Positions 56,006-64,000 of a stretch of DNA of 64,000 nt are shown here, piece after piece (position 1 is the stretch's first letter; every line of letters starts with the position of its first letter). Source of the DNA: Dama dama (Eukaryota; Chordata; Mammalia; Artiodactyla; Cervidae); the NCBI RefSeq assembly GCF_033118175.1, contig NC_083701.1, positions 6,901,501 through 6,965,500 of the forward strand, written 5' to 3'. The notes under the pieces were generated by a model. That model saw only the letters and a list, made by a program, of their open reading frames with translations, was not told where the DNA came from and did no database searches. The position numbers were made by a program, and so were the translations under genes.

Positions 56006-56588
56006 GCTCACAGCCAGGACATGGAAGCAACCTAGATGTCCATCAGCAGATGAATGGATAAGAAAGCTGTGGTACATGTACACAACGAAATATTACTCAG
56101 CCATTAAAAAGAATACATTTGAATAAGTTCCAATGAGGTGGATGAAACTGGAGCCTATTATACAGAGTGAAGTAAGCCAGAAAGAAAAACACCAATACAG
56201 TATACTAATGCATGTATATGGAATTAGAAAGATGGTAATGATAACCCTATATGCAAGACAGCAAAAGAGACACAGATGTATAGAACAGTCTTTTGGACTC
56301 TGTGGGAGAGGGCAAGGGTGGGATGGTCTGAGAGAACAGCATTGAAACATGTACATTATCATATGTGCAACAGATCATCAGTCCAGGTTCGATGCATGAG
56401 ACAGGGTGCTCAGGGCTGGTGCACTGGGATGACCCTGAGGGATGGGATTGGGAAGGAGGTGGGAGGGGGCTTCAGGATGGGGAACACATGTACACCCATG
56501 GCTGATTCATGTCAATGTATGGCAAAAACCACTACAATACTGTAAAGTAATTAGCCTCCAATTAAAATAAAGAAATTTTTTAAAAAGG
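56006..56588 (+). mobile_element. L1-BT-type 3' end
   Basis: 'ggacatggaagcaacctaga', 'ggatgaaactggagcctatt', 'acagagtgaagtaagccaga', 'gatggggaacacatgtacac', then an A-rich tail. Its last ~430 bp parallel the copy at 33.5-33.9 kb in the same orientation. Confidence 0.93.
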
Positions 56589-57481
56589 AGCTCCTGTCAG
56601 CCATCCTCTTGGGCTGCCTGATGGTCACAGGACTCTGAAACTCAGCTATGAACCACTCCTATGTTGCATGAAAGAACCCTAACGTAATGAATTTGTACAC
56701 TCACTGCCTTTAATGATTAACAAATGAGGAAGATGGGCAGATAATGTAGTAACAGTCATATCAACTCTTTGAGAGGTTATCATGACCTCTGCATTTCAGC
56801 CCAGAGAATTGAGAGGTAGGATCACACTTTTCCCAGAAACCATAGTAAGAAACTCATAGCCCTGAGCTTCATACCCAGGACTTGCTAATCCTAAAGAGAA
56901 AGCTGTTCCCAGCAGAACTGGAGATGATTCCAAAGGAAGTTGCTCCCTTAGCTCCTCTCAGAGGCTCCTCTTAGTCTATTAAAATGGACTTGAACATCCT
57001 TCCATGGCCTCAGATCTCTTTATCTTGAAGATGCATTTGAAATTAGAGGAGCAAAAAGACAAGTCTCTCAGAATCACTGAATAACTCGGGTGGCCACCAG
57101 TGCCTCTGGGATGAAAAAAGTACCATGAAATGGGAAGGGTTTGTGCTGTGAAAGGTCACCAGTGCCTCTGGGATGAAATGGGAAGGGTTTCATGTGTGTC
57201 CTATGAAATTGCTCTGAAAGCATTGCTATAAGAGAAGTTCGATGTGTATCAGCCTACATATTTCTTAATGTCACCGGAATAACCTAGGAAATTTGACATC
57301 AGCTAAGTGTGAGGAAAAGAGCTCTATAAATATAGAAACACTGAGATCTACATACTGCCCTGCATTGAGCTTACAGGATGACTGTGTCCAAGTTACTTCT
57401 TCTTTATAGAACTCAGTTTCTCATTTGAAAGTGCAAAGATCAGCTGGGGAAACAGTGGGTCTTTGAGGATAGCTCATTTGT
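56589..57481. other. Unique DNA with a MIR-like piece
   Basis: MIR-like reverse sequence near 56790-56900. A local duplication of 'caccagtgcctctgggatga' occurs at about 57096 and 57158, each followed by 'atgggaagggttt'. Confidence 0.45.
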
Positions 57482-57736
57482 AAGGCTTTAGGTTTGTGGG
57501 TGCATCCTAAATCGCTTCAGTTGTGTCTGATTCAGTGCGATCCCATGGACTGTAGCCCACCAGGCTCCTCTGTCCATGGGGATTCTCCAGGCAAGAATAC
57601 TAGAGTGGGTTGCCATGCCCTCCGCCATGGGATCTTCCTGACCCAGGAATCGAACCCACTTTCTTACGTCTCCTGCATTGGCAGGTGGGTTCTTTACCAC
57701 TAGTACTACCTGGGAAGCCCTAAAGGCTTTAGGTTT
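57482..57736 (-). mobile_element. Bov-tA SINE with perfect 14-bp target duplication
   Basis: Reverse SINE (57496-57722) flanked by identical 'aaggctttaggttt' (57482-57495 and 57723-57736). Preserved B-box complement 'gaatcgaaccc'. Confidence 0.95.
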
Positions 57737-57949
57737 ACATTCTGCTAAAAAGTTGGGATGAATTCAGCACAGCACTTTTTTTTTTTTTCTCTCACTCTTC
57801 TTCTCTCTAGAAAGGAAAAACACTTATAGGAATGAAAGAAAGAGTTGAAAATGCAGAAAAGGGCATGAGCTCGCTCCTTGCAGGCAGCTGGAGAGGAGAT
57901 AAGGCTTCTCCTATTTGTGATTTGCTTTCTCCCCTTCCACATAGCTGTG

Positions 57950-58320
57950 GTGGCAAATGAGGCTCATTAGAACCTCCTATTGATTAAGTGTCTGCCTTTG
58001 GAAGGTCATTTGGGACTAAAATCAGTTTGCAGAGCAAAAAAACATAGGATGAGTGGCTCAGACTGGTTCTACACTGTTAGAGAATTGGGGGAGTGTTTTA
58101 TGTGCGTCCTGAAGTTACCAGTGACAGGGAAGACAAGGGCTGACCCAGAGAGATGCTGGTAATTGGAGTCCACGGTTGTTTGTGCACCCCCTCTGCCTCA
58201 TGCCAGCAGCACCCAGGGAAAGGACACTCGCTGTGAACATGGAATTATTTACCAGGTCCCGGAAATTGAGCTTATCTGAAGGTTTGTGTTTAACTGTAAT
58301 TGTCTGCATGAAGCCTGCTG
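57950..58320. promoter_or_regulatory. Candidate conserved noncoding block
   Basis: Repeat-free for over 350 bases, with 'tattgattaagtgtctgcc', 'ggaattatttaccaggtccc', 'attgagcttatctgaagg' and 'aactgtaattgtctgcatga'. It resembles a mammalian regulatory element in texture only; conservation is untested. Confidence 0.25.
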
Positions 58321-58894
58321 AGAAGACACACTCTTGGTTTTAGAATGGGCCCAAGAATAACCATGTTCAAGCATTACAGTTCTTTCCATTATGAATACAA
58401 CACCCCAGAGCAGGTTTCTAAGGGCCCTGACAACTTGAATTACTGTCTTTTCCTACTCAGCTGCCTCAGATTGAGCTGACAATGAAATGGCTTTAAACAA
58501 TGTCATGCCTCTTTACCCTCAGACTCAGCCTCCAGAACCTCAGTCACACTCTAGTGGCACACGCGAGGAAGGGAGTGTTGAATCAAGAGGCAAAGGGTTC
58601 AGGGATTCTCTCGTAGCTCTGTGGCCGATGAGCCAAGTGACCTTGGCAAAGGTCATTCCCAGCACCCGCACCCACTTTCCATCTCAGAGCAAAATGAGAA
58701 GTTAGATAAACCAGAGAAGCTTTCTGAATCTTTCCGATTTCTAATTTAATTCCGCAAACATTTGCAGAGTTTATATGTGTTACAGTCACCGTGCTAGACA
58801 GCTCCCAGCTGTATAATTTATTTTTTATTCCATTGAAAACTAGAGTCAGGTAATTTTCATGCAATTTTTAGCACAAAATCACTGGACTGGGAGT

Positions 58895-59010
58895 CGCACG
58901 CCTCAAGTTCTACTTACAGCTTCATCACTAAATATTTGTGTGATCTTTCCAAAGTTCCATCAGCCATCTGGGCTTTAGTTTCTTCATCTGTAAAAGGAGA
59001 CGGAAGAATG
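58895..59010 (+). mobile_element. MIR fragment
   Basis: 'acgcctcaagttctacttac', 'ttgtgtgatctttccaaagt', 'ctgggctttagtttcttcat', 'ctgtaaaaggaga': forward MIR. Confidence 0.7.
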
Positions 59011-59179
59011 AGGGACTGTGTTGAGAGTTCACAGTCAGCCTGAGAGTACTTTTTCGTCCACCAATCCTATAATCGCCACCCTCTGAGTGAGCATTCTGCA
59101 CCAGGTGGCCGGATAAGAACTGGGGGTGTGGAGAAAAACCAACTATCTGGAAAGTTTTTTCAAAGACATCCAGAGGATG

Positions 59180-59400
59180 AGCAGTGACATTTATTCTGTT
59201 TTGACTTCGCCTTGTTCCGGACACCTCCCTGGAGTGCGCTGTGCCCATGAAGCCAGCCACCTAACCGCCTTCCGCCGTGGGCTCAAGTCCACGTTCACTG
59301 AGATCTTCAACATGTTGCAGCACTGTCACATGAGAGACGATTTACATTGTGGAATCAAAATTCCTATTCTAAATCCAGCATTTCCTCCCAAGGGAACATT
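59180..59400. promoter_or_regulatory. Candidate conserved block (noncoding or small exon)
   Basis: CpG-containing, repeat-free sequence within a 99-residue forward frame (59126-59425). The peptide is not recognised. Possible conserved element; an exon is less likely because I see no convincing flanking splice sites. Confidence 0.22.
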
Positions 59401-59844
59401 TTTCCCCATGAGTCATTTACAGTAATATGTTTCAAACATATATAAAATATATATTTCTAATATATATCTTTATTTTCTCATTCCTATTCTTAGTCCACCT
59501 AATTTGAAATTCCACACTGTTTTGGAAGCCTAAGCCTAGATAAATGACTGGAAAATAACAAGCATCCAATGGTGATTTCTTACACACAGAGAGCTAACAG
59601 ACATAAAGTCTGAGGGCACAGAGTCAGCTCAATAAAAGCCAAATTTATCTAAACCAAACTTTCCTCGAAATGGAAAGGGGATATTCATGAAACTCTGAGG
59701 CAGAATGGGAATTGAAAGGTCAGGGGTTGGGCAGGGGTGAGAGATGAGACAGGAGATGTCCCGGGGGTAAATCATGTAGGCACTCGACTGTCACTGGAAT
59801 ATATCACGTTTTATTGTTTAGATAATGTAGAGCCTGTGAAGGGT

Positions 59845-60340
59845 ATATTAATCAGGGTCCTTGTTTAAAAAATAAAATCAATCTAGCTATCTTAAGCAGG
59901 GGAAGAAATATTTATTATATTTCAGTTCTCACAGAATCTCTGGGGGGATCAGATTTCCCGGGAATAGCTGTAAATATAGCAGCTCAGAACATCACAGGTC
60001 TTGCCTAGCAGAAACACGGCTGCCATCACTGTCTGTCCTGGGCACCTGTGACTCCATAACTGGATGCTAGAAATACTACCATCACTCTCTCAGAGCAATA
60101 GCTCAAGTGGTTCACATCGGCCTCTGGGTTTCAGAAAGCCCACCTGCTTTACAGAATCTAGGAGCTACATGAACTCTAGCCACAAGGGTGTCTTGGAAGT
60201 ATAACTTTTATCTTTTCAGCCTCCTCAGCACAGAAAGCTTTATTAGGAGACCAGGGATGGGTGCTAAAGGAGCCAGCCCACTCTAGCTTCCATCCGGAGT
60301 CCCACCTCAGGAGCATGACTCAGTCTAGAAGAGAATGTCA
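59845..60340. other. Possible old repeat, family unresolved
   Basis: 'ttaatcagggtccttgttta' and 'gaagaaatatttattatatt' suggest an old LINE- or MER-type repeat at the left. The right part is not recognised. Confidence 0.35.
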
Positions 60341-60484
60341 GACAACCCGGCGAGTATTTCAGGGAAGGGATGTCTGCGTCGGGTGGGACTGGCCACTTTC
60401 TAAGCCACCTTCCAACACTGGCATTCTCTGACTATTTGGGTATCAGCTTATTGAATAGGATATAAGTTAGGAGAACAACTTTAT

Positions 60485-60590
60485 TCTTATTGAGCAATTA
60501 CTATGCTCCCAATGCTGGGCTGAGTATCTTGCTGGTACTGATTCATAAAATCCTCTTAGATATTCTATGAGGTATGTGATGAAAACCCTC
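60485..60590 (-). mobile_element. MIR fragment
   Basis: 'attgagcaattactatgctc', 'ccaatgctgggctgag', 'attcataaaatcctcttaga', 'tattctatgaggtatgtgat': reverse MIR in consensus order. Confidence 0.72.
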
Positions 60591-61599
60591 TATACCCCTT
60601 TATGCTCCCTCTGCCTGTCTCAACACACATCTTCCCTGGGCTGGAACTGTCTGTCCCAGAGGAGGAGAAGTTGAGAGAAGCTGAAAATCAGAATACATAT
60701 TAGGCTGCACACTTTTCCAGGAAACAGGGTTATTGTCTTTGAAGGTCACTATCAGTCTCCCTCTTACATCTTCTGTTCTGATAATGAATGGCGAACTAAA
60801 GGATGCTCCTGTGTGCACACTCTGGATGCTTAACGGCTCAGCAACTTGAGACAGTGTCTACTTCGTCTAGGGCAGACCTAGTTTTGTCCCTAACTCTGCT
60901 GTGAGTGTTGTGTTCTCTCTGGAATGAAAGTGCACGAACTCCGAAGATAGAGAAGGGGAAATGGAATTTCACTGAAACCTCCAGCCTCACCAATGTTCTC
61001 CAATCCAGTTTTTACCCAAGATCCTCTCATTAGCAGTGTTAGGTTTTTGTTCAGACATGAATAGATCCTGTATTTCTGTGTATAACTCCCTCAGATGGAA
61101 ATTTTAGAGAAAGAAAAAGTGAATGCTACAATATGAGCACCAAAATGTTACGCAGAATCCCTAAAAGCAGGTATCTTTTTTTTTTTTTTTTTACTTTTAT
61201 TGTGCCAAATACCATGTTTCTGGTTGTGATATTGTCACAGATAATACATAAAATATCACCACTGAGGGAATTGAGGTGAGAGGTACACAGAACCTCTCTG
61301 TACTCTTTTTGCAATTTGAATCTATAATTAGTTCAAACTGTCATCTTTTTTTAAAAGAAGGTATCAACATCGTCAGCAACAAGGTCTGCAAAATCACTGG
61401 TCTCCTCCAGGGCAGGGAAGGCTCAGTCTTCAAAACACCCAAGGCCTGTTTCTCACATCTTGAGAGAAGAGGAGACCTTTTCATTATTTCCTGAGCACAT
61501 GTACCAAAAGAGATAAATGACTGGAAAATAAAACAGGTTGAACTTGGATGAAGGAAAGAAAGAGAGAGTGAAGGAAGGAAAAAATAGACATTTTATGTC

Positions 61600-61735
61600 T
61601 ACTTTCACTTGTAGAAACAAAATCTAAGAGTAACTAAGCAACTTGCTCAAAATTATGCAGTTGGAGCTAACTGTGTTTGGATTCAAACTTATCTTTCTGT
61701 TCCTCTTTTCACTCATTCTGATCTGGGAGGGTAAA
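61600..61735 (-). mobile_element. MIR fragment
   Basis: 'gtaactaagcaacttgctca', 'aaattatgcagttggagc', 'tttggattcaaacttatctt': reverse MIR. Confidence 0.6.
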
Positions 61736-62939
61736 GAATGCAAAGACAACTTCCCCTTGCTTCCAGAATGATGCTCAGTCAGTATAGTCACTGACACTCA
61801 GGGAAGAATCAGGCCCTGATTCCCTGTGCAAAGCCAACTGCACAGCTTCCAAGGGGACGGCTCGTAGCCAAAGGACCTTTGATCCCTGAGAGCATTTGGA
61901 CCAAAACACGACAAGCATTTCTCTCTGTCAGAGCTATTTCAGAGGCCTGCTTATGAACCACATCTTGCCAAGAGTAAACCAGAGTGAACACCCAGAGACA
62001 GCAGGTGTGAGTCCAACCTCCATAATATGTGATTATGCCATAACCCTGCAGACACTCTAGTATCACAGAGGGCTTTGACATAGTGGAGAAGGAGAAGGTA
62101 GCCAAGGTAGGATGCGATATGAAGAAGTGCAAAGGAATCCTGGCTCCATTGAAAACTTAAACACCCTGTAATCAAGTGTCTTTTCTTTGATAACTTGCAC
62201 TGAGTGTGCATGTCTGGGCATGTCTGTTCAAAGGGAAATATGGTGCATGGGTGGGAGAGAGGGCTTACAGCTCTATGAGATGCATGTTAACATCTTGTTT
62301 AAAGCTGTATTTTCTTCGGATAGCTTCCACACTTAAACACAGGAAGGACACTGATTCAGGGATTTGGGCTGGAAAATGTGAACACAAGGGAAAAGCAGGA
62401 AGTTCAGGAGCTATCAATGCATAAAGAACAACAAAATGAGTCAGGAATTACGGGTCTAAGACCTTCTTGCCTCACAGACTAGCTATGAAACCCAGAGCAA
62501 ACCCTTTCTTCAGTCTCTTTCATGAAACGTCATCTTGGAACAGGTCTGAGGATCAATAGAGTGAGCTACATGCAAGCAATTCATAAAAGGTGAGAACTTC
62601 ACCTACTGAGTACTGACTGAGTGCCTCTTGTATGTCAGTTTGCTGCCAGGCACGTGATGTCCCTTGAGCTCACCAACCAATCCTCTGCTTGGGGTCTTCT
62701 TGAGTGCTGTTTCCTCTGACTAGAATACTCTTCCTACTTACCTTTTTTTTTGCTTTCTCCTTTTATTCACTCAGTTCTTCTCCCCAAAGCCACCTTCTCT
62801 GAGATGCCTTTTCTGCCTCGGTCCCTGCCACTCTCTCATCTCCAGCTTTACTCTGTTTCATGTTTATAATTGCTTTTTTTTTTTTTTTTTTTTACAAATA
62901 AGAAAACTGAGGTCAGTAGGCATCTCCTTACCTAATAAC

Positions 62940-63018
62940 ATAGCTAACGTTTACTGAGCACAGATTATGTGCCAAACTCTAGTATAGGCACTTTAAATAT
63001 CATAGCTCATTAACCTCT
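62940..63018 (-). mobile_element. MIR fragment
   Basis: 'aacgtttactgagcacagat', 'tatgtgccaaactctagtat', 'aggcactttaaatatcatag': reverse MIR 3' end. Confidence 0.6.
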
Positions 63019-63369
63019 ATCTGGTTAATTTGCAAGTGTATTTCCTTCTTTAAAGAGTTAAACTACTAAAGGGAGAAGTGAATTAAAGACAAACCTCTTC
63101 CTTTATAGATCTGGTCAAGACTCCCTGCCTTGGATGATGATGCATTGGCTTGTCTGACTCCCCCACCTGACTGCACCTTGGTCACCATTGTACCCCTAAA
63201 CCTCGCACACTTCTCGCCGTATCATAACTGATTAATGCACGGTCATTGATTGAAAGGGAAAAAAAAGCTTTATTGAATGTAAATAATCTTGTGCCATGCC
63301 TAGAAGACAGCAGGTAAATATCATCATTTGCATTATTATGCTGAACTTGTCATTGCATTCTTCACTCGA

Positions 63370-63573
63370 GCTTAGTCTCTTAAGTCATGTGACTCTTTGC
63401 AACCCCATGGACTAAAGCATGTCAGGCTCCTCTGTTCATGGGATTTTCCAGGCAAGAATACTGGAGTGGATTGCCATGCCCTCCTCCAAGGGATCTTCCC
63501 AACCCAGGGATCGAACCCAGGTCTCCTGCATTCCAGGTGGATTCTTTACTGACTGAACCACCAAGAAAGCACT
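63370..63573 (-). mobile_element. Bov-tA SINE
   Basis: Reverse copy: 'gtgactctttgcaaccccat', 'ggatcgaacccaggtctcct', 'ctgaaccaccaagaaagc'. The 61-residue minus frame at 63422-63607 is SINE-derived. Confidence 0.93.
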
Positions 63574-63931
63574 TGCAGATGCTATATTTCACATGAACCG
63601 AATACAACCTAATCAGTAGATTCTGTGATCCACATTTTATGTATGAACCTTCTGATATTCGTGAGGGTTAAGTGACAAACTGGCAGACATCAGAGTTATT
63701 TAAACCACCTCTATCTCCATGTCTAACTTTTTTTGCAATCTACATTCATTTCTCCTTTATGAAACTCAGGTTCAAGCAGACTCTAAAACTGTCTCTTTCA
63801 CGGGCCCAAATGTCTAGAAATGGAGCATAATCTGTCAAAGAAAGCCCATCTCATATTTTCTTTTCTTGGAAATGTCTTCAACATTCACTCAGCAGGAAAT
63901 ACTGAGTTTCTCCACTGTGCCAGGCAGTGTG
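63574..63931. other. Unique DNA, nothing recognised
   Basis: No repeat or exon identified; 'tcactcagcaggaaatactg' and 'gtgccaggcagtg' near 63885-63928 look like the start of an old repeat. Confidence 0.4.
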
Positions 63932-64000
63932 TTTGTTGTTTAGTCGCTGAGTCGTGTCCTACTCTTTGCAACCCTCATGGACTGTAGCCCAGTAGGCTGC
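63932..64000 (-). mobile_element. Bov-A/BovB-type element cut by the window edge
   Basis: 'tgtttagtcgctgagtcgtg', 'ctactctttgcaaccctcat', 'ggactgtagccc': the 3' terminus in reverse; the rest lies beyond the window. Whether it is Bov-tA or BovB cannot be decided from this part. Confidence 0.88.

Larger units (their letters stand above)
57737..59844. other. Mostly unique DNA
   Basis: Contains a T run (57777-57788), a MIR (58895-59010) and two candidate conserved blocks listed separately. Frames of 72-110 residues overlap on both strands and are not recognised. Confidence 0.42.
60341..63369. other. Mostly unique DNA with scattered MIRs and homopolymer runs
   Basis: MIR-like pieces at 60485-60590, 61600-61735 and 62940-63018. 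T runs at about 61174-61192 and 62874-62894. A GAAA/GGAAG-rich patch lies at 61548-61580. Frames of 60-107 residues are unrecognised. No gene found. Confidence 0.42.

Overview
The window is nuclear DNA from a ruminant, most likely a bovid (cattle, sheep or goat type). This rests on a dense set of ruminant-restricted repeats: BovB (RTE-type) LINE fragments, Bov-tA and BOV-A2 SINEs, cetartiodactyl CHR-type SINEs and L1-BT-like 3' ends, on a background of old mammalian MIR, MER5 and MLT1-like copies. The species cannot be fixed from the sequence. Repeat family names come from remembered consensus features, not from a database search.

I find no convincing protein-coding exon, no CpG island and no functional RNA gene. 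Nearly all longer open frames lie inside repeats: reverse transcriptase remnants of BovB, or frames crossing Bov-tA SINEs. The few longer frames in unique DNA are not recognisable and fit chance. The best description is an intergenic or deep intronic stretch.

Layout. 1-9.6 kb: an MLT1-like LTR remnant, an old L1 3' region (about 2.6-4.5 kb) hit by two Bov-tA copies, and AT-rich unique DNA. 9.6-14.4 kb: the most unique-looking part, with two candidate conserved noncoding blocks (11.9-12.1 and 13.1-13.5 kb) and a MIR split by a Bov-tA. 14.9-21.4 kb: a Bov-tA inside a CHR SINE, and an L1 3' end with target-site duplications carrying an unusual palindromic ATGGAGTATA array. 22.0-24.1 kb: the largest BovB copy, internally deleted and mutated. 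24-33 kb: mostly unique, with a BovB tail inserted in reverse orientation inside another BovB. 33-45 kb: Bov-tA, L1-BT and BovB fragments, plus a solo endogenous-retrovirus LTR at 42,995-43,530 with TG...CA ends and a perfect 6-bp target duplication. 45-57 kb: a degenerate interstitial telomere-like array at 47.9-48.1 kb, an L1 with a head-to-head inversion interrupted by a CHR SINE, and several TG/TA microsatellites. 57-64 kb: mostly unique DNA with scattered MIRs and Bov-tA copies; the last copy runs off the right edge.

There is no gene system to reconstruct. The interest lies in the layered insertion history, readable from target-site duplications and nesting, a few structural DNA oddities, and several repeat-free blocks that could be regulatory.
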